Positions 8,417 through 17,745 of a stretch of 64,000 nt of DNA are shown piece after piece. The position numbers were made by a program, and so were the translations under genes. Position 1 is the first letter of the stretch. The number at the start of each line of letters is the position of its first letter. Source of the stretch: Salegentibacter lacus (GTDB taxonomy: Bacteria > Bacteroidota > Bacteroidia > Flavobacteriales > Flavobacteriaceae); assembly GCF_020164555.1 (NCBI RefSeq), contig NZ_JAIQZB010000001.1:1-64000 (forward strand), read 5' to 3'. The notes under the pieces were generated by a model. It saw only the letters and a list, made by a program, of their open reading frames with translations. It had not been told where the DNA came from and did no database searches.

Positions 8417-9859
8417 TCAACTGAAATGATCCTTGATAGCTTGTTTAGCTGCGTTATACCCACCCATTCCGTGAACGCCCCCGCCGGGAGGAGTTGAAGA
8501 AGAGCACAAAAAAACATTATTATTGGAAGTCTTATAAGGGGAAATTTTAGCTACAGGTCTTGTAAATAATTGGGTAATATCCTGCCGCCCGCCGTTGATA
8601 TCGCCTCCCACCAAATTAGGATTAAAAACTTCCAATTCCCTGGTGTTCATCGTGTTTTTAGCAAGTATCAAATTTTTAAATCCCGGGGCAGCTTTTTCTA
8701 TTTGATTTTCGATAATCCTGGTACAATCTTCTTCACTGCCATTAGGTACGTGGCAATAGGCCCAGGCAGTATGTTTCCCTTCCGGCGCCCTGGTTTTATC
8801 AAAAACGCTGGGCTGTACCAATAACACATAAGGCTGGTCTGAAATTTTTCCTTCGGCCGTAAGTTGTTCCGACTTTTCCATTTCCTCCGGACTAAATCCA
8901 ATGTGAATGGTACCCGAGTGCCTACATTTATCGCTTGTAAAAGGAATAGGTCCGTCTAATGCCCAATCTATTTTGAAGACTCCGGCGCCATATTTATAAT
9001 TTTCTAATCGTTTTCTATAACTCGAACTTAGATCCAGGTCTTGAATTTGTAATAATTGCCGGGGTGTGAGATCATAAATTTGAACTTTAGTCTGGGGAAG
9101 TTCAGAAGCTTTCTTAACGGGAGCATTTAAAACTAACTCTCCGCCCATATCTTTATAGTAATCTAATAATGCTTCAATTAGTTTTCCCGAACCTTGTTTA
9201 GGAAATGGCCAACCATTTAAATGCGCCATCAATCCAAGTACTATCCCGAAGGACGAAGAAAACAAGTTCGTTAAGGGTAAGGTAGAATGTGCAGCTGCAC
9301 CATAAAACAAAGCTTTAGCATCCTCCTCTTTAAAAAGGGAATTAGTCAGAAATTTAGCGGAAGGAAAAGCCTTTAAGCCAAACTTTAAAAATTTCATAGG
9401 ATGAGAAGGAATCCCCAATGGGCCGAGTACATCTTCCCCAATGTCGCCCCAGTTTTCGACTAAAGGCTTCATAAAATCAATATAACTCTCCTTATCCTTT
9501 CCTAGCTGAGCAGCGGTTTTTTCAATGCTTTTATAGCAGGCTACTGCCCTACCATTCTCCAGCGTTTGCGAAAAAGGAATTTCCGGGTAGATCCATTCTA
9601 AACCGTATTTTTCTAAGGGAAGTTGCTGAAAAAAAGGAGAACTATACGCCATAGGAAGCACCGTAGAACCGATATCATGTTTAAAGCCTGGCAATGTAAT
9701 TTCAGCCGTTTTTGTTGCCCCGCCTGGAACAGATGATTTCTCGTAGATCACCGTGCTTAAACCTTGCTGTTGAAGATGGATAGCTGCCGCAATACCATTG
9801 GAGCCACTACCGATAATTATGGCATCATATTTTCTTGAATGTGGCTTACTGACTTCCAT
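8417..9859 (-). CDS. FAD-dependent oxidoreductase of the phytoene desaturase/PYROXD2 group
   Basis: A 480-residue flavoprotein. It starts with a Rossmann FAD-binding motif (IIIGSGSNGIAAAIHLQQQG, followed by VIYEKSSVPGGATKT) and ends with the flavin-ring motif FLCSSSTPPGGGVHGMGGYN. The family includes carotenoid desaturases, ketolases and the eukaryotic PYROXD2 proteins. No other carotenoid gene is adjacent, so the substrate is open. It shares strand and short spacing (45 bases) with the upstream SDR gene, pointing to a two-gene unit. Confidence 0.75.
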   Translation of the reverse strand: MEVSKPHSRKYDAIIIGSGSNGIAAAIHLQQQGLSTVIYEKSSVPGGATKTAEITLPGFKHDIGSTVLPMAYSSPFFQQLPLEKYGLEWIYPEIPFSQTLENGRAVACYKSIEKTAAQLGKDKESYIDFMKPLVENWGDIGEDVLGPLGIPSHPMKFLKFGLKAFPSAKFLTNSLFKEEDAKALFYGAAAHSTLPLTNLFSSSFGIVLGLMAHLNGWPFPKQGSGKLIEALLDYYKDMGGELVLNAPVKKASELPQTKVQIYDLTPRQLLQIQDLDLSSSYRKRLENYKYGAGVFKIDWALDGPIPFTSDKCRHSGTIHIGFSPEEMEKSEQLTAEGKISDQPYVLLVQPSVFDKTRAPEGKHTAWAYCHVPNGSEEDCTRIIENQIEKAAPGFKNLILAKNTMNTRELEVFNPNLVGGDINGGRQDITQLFTRPVAKISPYKTSNNNVFLCSSSTPPGGGVHGMGGYNAAKQAIKDHFS

Positions 9860-9904
9860 TTTGTAAAATTAAGAGGAATTAATTCTGAACTTCTTAAGAG
9901 TGGT

Positions 9905-10774
9905 TTACTCAATATTATCCAGATCAATTTGATTCAAGTAATCCTTAAAAGTTAATGTTCCCCTGGATTGGCCTATCATATCATTACTCATAATGTAACT
10001 AAAATAATCCAGCTTATGACCCAGGTTTTCTTTAGCAAAAAGCTTGGGGACTTCACTACCGGTTTTGGCTATGGCCTCCGGTACTTTAATTATCTTCCCT
10101 CCTATTTTTTCCTGAATCATCACAGCCATTTCCTCCCGGGTATGAATTTTTGGTCCACCTATTTCTAAAATTTCAGGTAATCCAGTAAAGTTATTGCTTA
10201 TAAAGCTCGCCAAATCCCCGTGAAAAATACTATTCGTCTTAGCTTTTCCATCTCCAACGAGCGGAATCACCTTCTTCCTGGCCATAATAATTAGATCGTG
10301 TAAACCGGAATAAAATCCAACAGGTCTTATTATGGAATAACTCAGGCCTGAATTCTGGATCTCCTTCTCCGTTTTTCTATGGGTACCAGGAATTTTAAAT
10401 TCAGAGGCGGTATCTGCTCCCAACATAGAAACATATATAAACTTTTTTACCCCATATTTTTTCGCATCTTCCAGCAGGTGACTATTAGCTTTGTAATTAC
10501 TTTCATAAAAAGTATCAGAATCGGGATGAAAGAGGCTAATGGATTTTCCCAAAGCTGAGACCACATAATCCATACCTTTGGTAAGTCCTTCTAATTTCCC
10601 TTTATCTTCACTGGCATCCAGGTAATGGATATCTTCCACCTCTCCTTTGAGTTTCTCCAGGCCTTCTTCTGAATGGGTTAATACCCTCACTTTAAAATCC
10701 TGGGATTGAAAATCCTTAAGAAGTTTGAAACCCAGAGCACCCGAAGCACCGGCAATTAAAATTGATTTAGACAT
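9905..10774 (-). CDS. NAD(P)-binding SDR / NmrA-like epimerase family protein
   Basis: A 289-residue atypical short-chain dehydrogenase. The nucleotide motif is ILIAGASGALGFKLLKDF (GxxGxxG), and the family's YxxxK catalytic motif is not evident. Segments KKFIYVSMLGADTA and SYSIIRPVGFYSG match NmrA-like and DUF2867-type proteins that act as redox sensors or reductases. It precedes the FAD oxidoreductase and is probably co-transcribed with it. Confidence 0.75.
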   Translation of the reverse strand: MSKSILIAGASGALGFKLLKDFQSQDFKVRVLTHSEEGLEKLKGEVEDIHYLDASEDKGKLEGLTKGMDYVVSALGKSISLFHPDSDTFYESNYKANSHLLEDAKKYGVKKFIYVSMLGADTASEFKIPGTHRKTEKEIQNSGLSYSIIRPVGFYSGLHDLIIMARKKVIPLVGDGKAKTNSIFHGDLASFISNNFTGLPEILEIGGPKIHTREEMAVMIQEKIGGKIIKVPEAIAKTGSEVPKLFAKENLGHKLDYFSYIMSNDMIGQSRGTLTFKDYLNQIDLDNIE

Positions 10775-10951
10775 TAGCTTTAATTTATTCGAAATTAGAA
10801 AACGCGACCTATTTTCTAAAGTTAAGTAATGCCAAAGGAAAAAGGCTGCATCTTAAGATTTTGGAAAGAAATTATAGGAAAATTTTAGACTTTTCAGAAT
10901 TGAAATCAAAAGCTCAAATACTCTTTATTTTTTTACAAAAATCGGTTTATA

Positions 10952-11140
10952 CTATTTCGTTGTTTTAGTTCCAGATTTCTTCCTGAATTTTGAAATAAGA
11001 AATCCTGAAATTCCCAGGGTTACGAGGAAAAGCGGAATTGCTCCTGGTTCACTATCAACTACTATTTTAAAGATCAACAAGATCACTCCAATAGCAATTA
11101 TTGAAAGCCACAGTATATTTAGAATTTTAATTGTCTTCAT
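10952..11140 (-). CDS. Small two-helix membrane protein
   Basis: A 62-residue protein with two hydrophobic helices (ILWLSIIAIGVILLIFKIV and AIPLFLVTLGISGFLIS) and a basic tail. It has no recognised family. The start is at a good ATG after an A-rich leader. Confidence 0.5.
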   Translation of the reverse strand: MKTIKILNILWLSIIAIGVILLIFKIVVDSEPGAIPLFLVTLGISGFLISKFRKKSGTKTTK

Positions 11141-11535
11141 TTTTTAAATGTTTTAACCAATAGAGCCCTGATAAACAAAATTATACAAAAATAGCTTTGG
11201 TGATTTTTATTTGTCAGAATTTATAAGTGGCGTATTTTCAGCAAGCCAGAGTTTTCAGTCCAAAAACTTTAGAATGCTGTTTTGAATATTGAACTAATAA
11301 TGTTTTCATAAAGACCAGCTATCTCTTTAATGAAAAACAATTCAAAGGAATAAATAGGTTAAGCTCGAGATTTTCTTTGCTACGGCTAAGCTATTATAAT
11401 AAATTATTGAATTCTGGATATTCCCATCATCAACTTTTGTATTTAAATGATAGGAAGTTTAATATCTGTATCATTTTCAGTAAACGAATAAGTGCCCCGT
11501 TTAGCTGCTTAAATGGAATTTCACAGCTTTAGTGC
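11141..11535. other. Gene-free intergenic region
   Basis: About 395 bases, AT-rich, without a supportable frame on either strand or an RNA gene that I can recognise. At its right end a 13-bp palindrome, AGTGCTTAGCACT, overlaps the stop of rlmF and may form part of a weak terminator. Confidence 0.5.
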
Positions 11536-12486
11536 TTAGCACTCTTCTATCCAAACCTTTTGTTCTTTCTTTGAGAGGAACGTCCAGGCTACAATTCGGC
11601 TGCTTTTATTGCCGGTTCCCATGGCAATGGTTTTAGACTGAGCGGGTTTTACTTTTTCCAGTAATTTATAAATACCCTTAAGATTAGATTGCTTTGATAC
11701 CAAAGTTGAAAACCAGAAACAGCTTTTAGCAAATTCTTCACTTTCGAGAATCATGTTTTTGATGAATTGATATTCTCCTCCTTCGTAGATAAGTTCATTT
11801 TTAGCTCCTGAGAAATTTAGTTTAGCTTCATTTCTTTTATTCCCGGAGAGGTTCTTTACTTTTCGTTTACTACCTCTTTGAGCGTCCTCAACAGAGGCGT
11901 GAAAGGGTGGGTTGCAAATAGTGAAATCAATCTTATCATTTTTATCGATTATTCCTAGAAAAATTGCAGTCGGATCTTTTTGTAATCTACAATCTACTTT
12001 GTCTTTTAAAGATGGATTTGAATTGATAATTTGCTGAGCTGAGGCAATTGATTTGGGATCAATGTCAGAAGCTATAAAGTTCCAATCGTATTCTGTAACG
12101 CCAATAATTGGGTAGATGCAAGTTGCTCCAACTCCAACATCAAGACCACAAATTTGACTGCCTTTTTGTATTTTATCGGCATTGCTTTCGCTTAGCAAGT
12201 CAGCAATATAGTGAAGGTAATCAGCTCTACCCGGGATGGGTGGACATAAATTCTCATCAGGGAACTCCCAGTTGTTTATACTATAATAATACTTTAGAAG
12301 CGCTTGATTTAGAAGTTTTACGGCTTTTGGATTTGAAAAATCTACTGAATCTCCTCCATATTTATTGGGCTTTATATGATTTTTTAATTTTGGAATAGCA
12401 TCTACCAGAGCTTTCAAGTCGTAAGGTTCCCGGTTTCTATTCCGCTTATGAAGCCTGGTTTTGATTGGTGGATTTTTTGATGGCAT
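11536..12486 (-). CDS. rlmF: 23S rRNA (adenine(1618)-N(6))-methyltransferase RlmF
   Basis: A 316-residue methyltransferase that methylates A1618 of 23S rRNA using SAM. The family's N-terminus is recognisable (RNREPYDLKALVDAIPKLK, FSNPKAVKLLNQALL, FPDENLCPPIPGRADYLHYI). The SAM motif is GLDVGVGATCIYPIIG, and the catalytic NPPF tetrapeptide lies in FTICNPPFHAS. A basic stretch with KRKVKNLSGNKR is also usual for the family. It is a single-gene unit. Confidence 0.93.
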   Translation of the reverse strand: MPSKNPPIKTRLHKRNRNREPYDLKALVDAIPKLKNHIKPNKYGGDSVDFSNPKAVKLLNQALLKYYYSINNWEFPDENLCPPIPGRADYLHYIADLLSESNADKIQKGSQICGLDVGVGATCIYPIIGVTEYDWNFIASDIDPKSIASAQQIINSNPSLKDKVDCRLQKDPTAIFLGIIDKNDKIDFTICNPPFHASVEDAQRGSKRKVKNLSGNKRNEAKLNFSGAKNELIYEGGEYQFIKNMILESEEFAKSCFWFSTLVSKQSNLKGIYKLLEKVKPAQSKTIAMGTGNKSSRIVAWTFLSKKEQKVWIEEC

Positions 12487-12677
12487 AGAATGCTAAGGTT
12501 TCTTAGATATACATTAGATAATACTCCACTTTGCAACGGTCTAGCATATCGTTACTTGTAGAGTAAGAGAATAGATTTTTCGGCTTAGTATTGGTTCGGC
12601 GGTCAAGTTAATTATTTCCTTTCTAAGGCTGCTGGCTATAGGCAAAATTATTGATCAAGGGCCTTAACTAAACCCAA

Positions 12678-14552
12678 TCATCGAGCAAAATCAAATTCAA
12701 TATGAGTTCCATCCTCTACCCGTTCCCTCATTTTCCCATTGAGTTGTTGAGTAAGTAATTTCACCAATTGGGACCCAAAACCGGTTCCTTTGGGAGCAAG
12801 CCCCCTGATTTTACCTACACCATTATCCCTGATTTCCAATTTCAAGATCTGATCGCTGTATTTTTCTAAACTGATATTGATAACGCCCTCTTTTTGATCA
12901 GGAAATGCATATTTAAGCGCATTAGTAAGTAGCTCATTTACAATAAGACCAATTGGAACCGCCGTATCCACATCCAGTTCCAGGTTATCCATAGCACATT
13001 CGATTTTCACTTTATCTGCTGCATTAAAACTATCTAAAATACCTTCACTCAGATTTATGAAATAATCCTTCATTTCAATACTTCCCAGGTTTTCTCCCTG
13101 ATATAATTTCTGATGAATAATTCCCATAGACTGTACCCTGTTCTGGCTGGCTATCATAGCGTCTTTAGTGGCCGGATCATCTATTTGAGCCGATTGCAAA
13201 GCGATTAAGCTTTTCACCATTTCCAGGTTATTCTTTACGCGGTGGTGTATTTCTTTCAGCAATAATTCTTTTTCGGCATTTTTAGCCCGTATAATTTTAG
13301 TGGCTTTTTTATTCTTGTAGAAGAAATAAAGTAAAGAAAGCAGAAACAAAAGCAATAATGAGGCTATCACAATAAAGAGCGTTTGCGTCTTATTTTTTTG
13401 TTCGATCAATGCAGCCTGAGATGCCAGGGCTTCATCCTTTTTTTCGGTTTCATACTTTATAGCCATTTCAGATTCAATACTACTAATCTTGTCCTCAAGC
13501 ATCTTTTCTGAATTGGTATATGCTTTTTCTCTATAGCGCAGGGCATTTTCAAAATCGCCTAACTGCCTGTAAGTTTCCGATAGATCTAAATAAGGTTGAA
13601 CAAAACCAATTTGGCCTTTATCTTCATAAGCGTTTACCCCGGCTAAAAGGTGATCTAAAGCTTGCTCATATTCTTTCTGCAACAAATATATTTTCCCAAT
13701 TTCGGTACGATAAGTGGCGCAACGTTCTTCTCCAATATGTTCTATACACAGTTCCCAGGCTTTTAAATAATCTTTTAAAGCATTCCCATAATCCTCTGCT
13801 TTAATATAGACGTCGCCGCGGTAGGAATATGCCCTAACCGGCACAAAAATTTCTTCCGGAACTTTTGTTCTAACAATTTCCAGGCATTCTTCTGTTGCTG
13901 CATAAGCTTTTTCATACTCCCCCAATTCGCCATAACCAATAATTAAATTGAATTGGGCGATGGCTAAAGAACTGTAATTTTCGGTTTTTTCTAATAAAGG
14001 AATCGCCTGGTTTGTGTAAGCTACAGATTTTTCAAAATCTCCGGTCACGCGGTATTTCACCCCTAAAGTACGATAAGCACTTCCCAGGCCCCCATCGTCA
14101 TTTAATTCTTCATATAAGTCGATTGACTTAAACAAGACTTCCTGTGCTTTTTCTAATTCTCCTGTATTTAAATAATCAATGGAAAGTGACCTGTAAGTAT
14201 CAGCAATTTTCTTTTTATCATTCGCCTTTATATGATAATCCAGTGCTTTTTCTGCGTGGTACACTACCGAGTCTGGAGAAAACACTCCATTATAAGAATG
14301 CCAACTCGCTAAAGATTCGTGAATTTGGGCAGTTATACTATCTGGCCCTGATTTTAAGCTACGCTTTAAAGTGTTAAGGGCAATGGGATGGAATTCTTCT
14401 AAATACTCATCTGAAGTTTCGTGAGAGCGCATCCAGCTAAGGCTCGAGTCTATAGGCTGATCTTTTAGATCAGTTCCGTTTAAAGTTTTGGACTGCGAAA
14501 AACCGAGCCCAGCATAAAAACAAACCAGTACAATTGCGAAAATTATTTTCAT
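12678..14552 (-). CDS. TPR-containing sensor histidine kinase (HisKA_2 type)
   Basis: A 624-residue protein: a signal peptide (residues 1-20), a periplasmic tetratricopeptide array (about 80-350), a coiled stretch, one membrane helix (TLFIVIASLLLLFLLSLLYFFY, about 393-413), and a cytoplasmic kinase. The phosphorylated His is in EIHHRVKNNLEMVKSLIALQ, and the ATP-binding domain has NELLTNALKYAFP, DNGVG and GTGFGSQLV. This HisKA_2 architecture is typical of Bacteroidota two-component sensors that often pair with LytTR regulators. No response regulator is adjacent, so the partner is encoded elsewhere. Confidence 0.88.
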   Translation of the reverse strand: MKIIFAIVLVCFYAGLGFSQSKTLNGTDLKDQPIDSSLSWMRSHETSDEYLEEFHPIALNTLKRSLKSGPDSITAQIHESLASWHSYNGVFSPDSVVYHAEKALDYHIKANDKKKIADTYRSLSIDYLNTGELEKAQEVLFKSIDLYEELNDDGGLGSAYRTLGVKYRVTGDFEKSVAYTNQAIPLLEKTENYSSLAIAQFNLIIGYGELGEYEKAYAATEECLEIVRTKVPEEIFVPVRAYSYRGDVYIKAEDYGNALKDYLKAWELCIEHIGEERCATYRTEIGKIYLLQKEYEQALDHLLAGVNAYEDKGQIGFVQPYLDLSETYRQLGDFENALRYREKAYTNSEKMLEDKISSIESEMAIKYETEKKDEALASQAALIEQKNKTQTLFIVIASLLLLFLLSLLYFFYKNKKATKIIRAKNAEKELLLKEIHHRVKNNLEMVKSLIALQSAQIDDPATKDAMIASQNRVQSMGIIHQKLYQGENLGSIEMKDYFINLSEGILDSFNAADKVKIECAMDNLELDVDTAVPIGLIVNELLTNALKYAFPDQKEGVINISLEKYSDQILKLEIRDNGVGKIRGLAPKGTGFGSQLVKLLTQQLNGKMRERVEDGTHIEFDFAR

Positions 14553-14798
14553 AGCTATTGAAATACTGGGAGCAAAGTATAGCTATGAAGATACAACAAT
14601 CTCTCTTAAAATTTACAGGGATAATTTTATAAAAAATTGAATTACAGTTAATTTACTGTAGTCCTGGATTACTTCAGAAGAATATGATATTATATCACTT
14701 GGAAAGCGTTATTGTTCTCGGGTTTTATTTTCGAGTCTTCCGGCAAATATGGCCTATGTATCTTACCGGGTAATAATTTAATAGACTAAAGAATAGAA

Positions 14799-15233
14799 TT
14801 AAGCATCGTCGGTTTCAAAATACAAATGATAATGATTACTGCATCCCGGGTTAAAGCTGGCTTTACAATTTGGGCAGGTATTGCTGGACTCCATATAATC
14901 CTGGATACTAAGTTCATGGCCACAAACGCCACATAAAATGGCTTTTTCAGTAAACTCAGTTTTAGGCCATACCTCGTGTTCGTGGTCAGCCGCTTCTTCG
15001 TGACATGAAAAGCACGGATAGTATTTACCGCAACATTTAAATTTTATAGCAATTACATCCAATGCTGAATGCCAATGTATACAACGAGTTTGTTTGTCTA
15101 TAGATTGGCCGTAAACAGTAGTCCCATTAAGCTGAAAAATATTAGTAGATTCCGGCATCTTTTCCTGGGCGTAAGTTGCGTTGAAACAAAACAATACTAT
15201 TAAGAAGTTGATTAGATGCGTTATTTTCGTCAT
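14799..15233 (-). CDS. CHY zinc-finger protein with an N-terminal signal-like extension
   Basis: A 144-residue protein. The C-terminal ~100 residues are a CHY zinc finger: TRCIHWHSALDVIAIKFKCC, then YYPCFSCHEEAADHEHEVW, CGVCGH and CPNC. Bacterial CHY proteins are usually cytoplasmic and begin close to the TRCIH motif. Here about 45 extra residues precede it and read like a signal peptide (LINFLIVLFCFNATYAQ). Either the protein is exported or the true start is internal (MPESTN). The frame and length favour the long form. Function is unknown. Confidence 0.75.
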   Translation of the reverse strand: MTKITHLINFLIVLFCFNATYAQEKMPESTNIFQLNGTTVYGQSIDKQTRCIHWHSALDVIAIKFKCCGKYYPCFSCHEEAADHEHEVWPKTEFTEKAILCGVCGHELSIQDYMESSNTCPNCKASFNPGCSNHYHLYFETDDA

Positions 15234-15392
15234 TTGGTAATTCTTTTCAAGTCTTCATGAATTGCACTTCCAGACAAGGTTTCAAAAGTAAGTATTTTGT
15301 GGGTGCTGTTTCCAAAAGATCATCAAAACATTGATTTGATAAGCTTTAAATTTAATAAATCTTCAGGCAAGCTCAGATTTTTTGGGGAAATA

Positions 15393-15422
15393 AAAAAGTC
15401 TACACTGGAGTGCAGACTTTTT
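15393..15422. terminator. Rho-independent terminator behind tRNA-Arg
   Basis: AAAAAGTCT and AGACTTTTT pair with an inner CACT/AGTG step. It lies eight bases past the tRNA 3' end on the minus strand and can also act on the plus strand. Confidence 0.8.
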
Positions 15423-15429
15423 GCTTTAG

Positions 15430-15503
15430 TGACCGCGGCAGGATTCAAACCTGCAACCCTCAGAGCCGAAATCTGATGCGCTATTCAGTTGCGCCACGCG
15501 GCC
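15430..15503 (-). tRNA. tRNA-Arg (anticodon TCG)
   Basis: The minus strand folds into a complete cloverleaf: acceptor GGCCGCG/CGCGGTC, D-stem GCGC/GCGC, anticodon stem TCAGA/TCTGA around TTTCGGC, and T-stem GCAGG/CCTGC around TTTGAAT. Anticodon TCG reads CGA/CGN arginine codons. The discriminator is A and CCA is not encoded, as is usual in Bacteroidota. Length is 74 nt. Confidence 0.95.
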
Positions 15504-15590
15504 AGTATAAAAATAGCCTGATTGAAAAGTTCTATGTTCGCCAAGTTGAACTTGTTTCAACATCTAATATACTTTAATTAGCAAAAACTT

Positions 15591-15617
15591 AGATCCTGAA
15601 ATAAATTCAGGATGACG
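15591..15617. repeat. Dispersed palindromic repeat (TCCTGAA...TTCAGGATGACG type)
   Basis: TCCTGAA and TTCAGGA form a short inverted repeat followed by TGACG. Related copies sit at 19197-19224 and 30400-30425. It is a small interspersed element family of this genome, of unknown role. Confidence 0.5.
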
Positions 15618-15653
15618 ATTTATAAAACTTTTTATACAGTCTAAAATCAATAA

Positions 15654-16106
15654 TTATTTGCTCAATTTACTTTTTACAATAGTGGAAATCGTTTTGCCAT
15701 CAGCTTTACCAGCTAATTCGTTACTAGCCATTCCCATTACTTTTCCCATATCCTGCATTCCGCTGGCACCGGTTTTAGCGATAATTTCGTCTACTTTGGC
15801 TTCAATCTCAGCTTCGCTTAATTGTTCAGGTAAAAAAGACTCAATTACAGCGGCTTGCTTTTCTTCAGGCTCTGCCAAATCTGGTCTGTTCTGCTCCCGA
15901 TAAATTGCAGCGCTTTCTTTGCGTTGCTTTACTAGTTTCTGCAAAATTTTAAGCTCCTCATCTTCAGTTAAACCTTCTTTTGCAGAGCTCTCAGTATTGG
16001 CCAATAAAATAGCACTTTTAACCGATCGTAAAGCCTCCAGCTTTTCGCTGTCTTTAGCCTTCATAGCAGCCTTCATCTCTGCCATTACTTTATCCTGTAA
16101 ACTCAT
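15654..16106 (-). CDS. GatB/YqeY domain protein
   Basis: A 150-residue helical protein of the YqeY family, full length (LQDKVMAEMKAAMKAKDSEK at the start; ESFLPEQLSEAEIEAKVDEI in the middle; MGKVMGMASNELAGKADGKT near the end). The fold is shared with the tail of the GatB subunit of Glu/Asp-tRNA amidotransferase, but stand-alone YqeY has no settled function. tRNA-Arg lies downstream, transcribed in the same direction. Confidence 0.88.
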   Translation of the reverse strand: MSLQDKVMAEMKAAMKAKDSEKLEALRSVKSAILLANTESSAKEGLTEDEELKILQKLVKQRKESAAIYREQNRPDLAEPEEKQAAVIESFLPEQLSEAEIEAKVDEIIAKTGASGMQDMGKVMGMASNELAGKADGKTISTIVKSKLSK

Positions 16107-16214
16107 AGCTTTTTAATCTAATTTCCGCAGCGAAGATAAAATATTAAAATTAAAATCCCCACTTATTCTCCCTGCAAAATTGAGTATCTTGAAGCTTCCT
16201 AAAATATCTTGCTT

Positions 16215-16406
16215 ATGAAAGATTTGATTTCCATTGGTTTATTTCTGATAAGCTTTTCAATTTCAGCACAACAGCGATTTATAGATGATTCTTTTCAGTT
16301 GAAAGACACTGAAACCAAAACCTATGCAACCAAAAACGGAGAAGCATTAAAGCTGGACATTTATCAACCTGAAAATGATACCATGCAGCAAAGGCCGCTA
16401 CACTGA
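16215..16406 (+). pseudogene. N-terminal fragment of an exported esterase/lipase
   Basis: Sixty-three residues from ATG 16215: a signal peptide (LISIGLFLISFSISAQQ), then TYATKNGEALKLDIYQPEND, the usual start of alpha/beta-hydrolase esterases, where a conserved HGG oxyanion segment should follow. The frame instead ends after QQRPLH. No serine nucleophile or other catalytic part exists, and the next gene starts 80 bases on. It looks like the remnant of a deletion. Confidence 0.55.
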
Positions 16407-16437
16407 AACCTATCCGGGCTTTAATAATTAGTATTTA

Positions 16438-16471
16438 ATCCAAAATATAGGATTTTTTCCTATTTTTGGAT
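16438..16471. promoter_or_regulatory. Long palindrome overlapping a promoter -7 box
   Basis: ATCCAAAATATAGGA (16438-16452) and TCCTATTTTTGGAT (16458-16471) are near-perfect inverted repeats differing by one base. The right arm contains TATTTTTG (16461-16468), a match to the Bacteroidota TAnnTTTG box, 18 bases before the radical-SAM gene. A dimeric repressor site is the simplest reading; a transcribed hairpin is the alternative. Confidence 0.45.
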
Positions 16472-16485
16472 CAAACTTCAAGACT

Positions 16486-17745
16486 ATGATGTTTGATCGA
16501 ATAAAGGAAAAACTGGAAATTCTGGCTGACGCAGCGAAATACGATGTTTCCTGTTCCAGCAGTGGTAGCAAACGCTCTAATAAAAATAAAGGCCTGGGAA
16601 ATTCTGACGGAATGGGAATTTGCCATTCCTATACCGAAGATGGGCGTTGTGTTTCTTTGCTTAAAATCCTGCTTACCAATCATTGTATTTTTGATTGCGC
16701 TTATTGCGTGACTAGGAGAAGCAATGACATAAAACGGGCAGCGTTTAAAGTGCAGGAAGTTGTAGATCTCACTATTAATTTTTACCGAAGAAATTACATT
16801 GAAGGACTATTTCTAAGTTCCGGAATTTTTAAAAATGCCGATTTCACGATGGAACGTTTAATCCAGGTTGCTAAGAAATTACGCCTGGAAGAAAATTTTA
16901 ACGGCTATATTCATTTAAAATCAATTCCCGGTACTAGCGATGAGTTAATGTATGAAGCCGGACTTTATGCCGATAGACTAAGTGTAAATATTGAAATTCC
17001 CACAGTTTCCGGCTTAAAAAAATTAGCTCCCGAGAAAGATCACGCCGATTTTATAAAACCTATGGAAAAGGTTAAAAATGAAATCATGCAATACAACTCC
17101 GAAAAAAAAATTATAAAAAGCACCCCAAAATACGCACCGGCGGGACAAAGCACGCAAATGATAGTGGGTGCAACGGGAGAAAGTGACCGGGAAATTATGC
17201 TTTCCGCAAATCATTATTATAAAAATTATAATATGAAACGGGTGTATTATTCCGGTTATGTGCCCATTCGAAACGATCCAAGATTACCTTCCCTGGGTTC
17301 GCAGGTTCCCATGCTAAGGGAAAACCGATTGTATCAAACCGATTGGTTAATGAGATTTTATGGTTTTAATGTAAATGAATTATTAAACCAGCAGTTTCCT
17401 AATTTGGATGTGGAAGTAGATCCAAAATTAAGCTGGGCTTTGAGAAACCCGCAGCATTTCCCGGTAGATATTAATCGTGCAGAAAAAGAGACTTTGCTAA
17501 GAATTCCCGGTATTGGTTTAAAATCGGTAAGCAAGATTTTGAACGCGAGAAAATATAGAAAACTAAATTACGATCATTTAAAAGCTATTGGCGTTGCCCT
17601 TAACCGGGCGCGATATTTTATAATCTGTGATTCTCGTGGTTGGGAAACAAGGGACTTAGGTTCAGCGAAAATCAAATCGCTTATTCTTCGAAATTCGGTT
17701 GGAAAATTCAGAAAAGAATATAGTAGCCAATTAAGTCTATTCTAA
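16486..17745 (+). CDS. Putative DNA modification/repair radical SAM protein (TIGR03916 type)
   Basis: A 419-residue radical-SAM enzyme. The iron-sulfur motif is CIFDCAYC (CX3CX2C, near residue 67), after the family's N-terminal YDVSCSSSGSKR segment. The C-terminus has a helix-hairpin-helix (DINRAEKETLLRIPGIGLKS), a DNA-binding element. The family is known as 'rSAM linked to a UDG-like protein', and the gene is nearly always followed by a DUF4130/TIGR03915 gene, as it is here with no gap. The chemistry is not established. A palindrome covers its promoter. Confidence 0.9.
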   Translation: MMFDRIKEKLEILADAAKYDVSCSSSGSKRSNKNKGLGNSDGMGICHSYTEDGRCVSLLKILLTNHCIFDCAYCVTRRSNDIKRAAFKVQEVVDLTINFYRRNYIEGLFLSSGIFKNADFTMERLIQVAKKLRLEENFNGYIHLKSIPGTSDELMYEAGLYADRLSVNIEIPTVSGLKKLAPEKDHADFIKPMEKVKNEIMQYNSEKKIIKSTPKYAPAGQSTQMIVGATGESDREIMLSANHYYKNYNMKRVYYSGYVPIRNDPRLPSLGSQVPMLRENRLYQTDWLMRFYGFNVNELLNQQFPNLDVEVDPKLSWALRNPQHFPVDINRAEKETLLRIPGIGLKSVSKILNARKYRKLNYDHLKAIGVALNRARYFIICDSRGWETRDLGSAKIKSLILRNSVGKFRKEYSSQLSLF

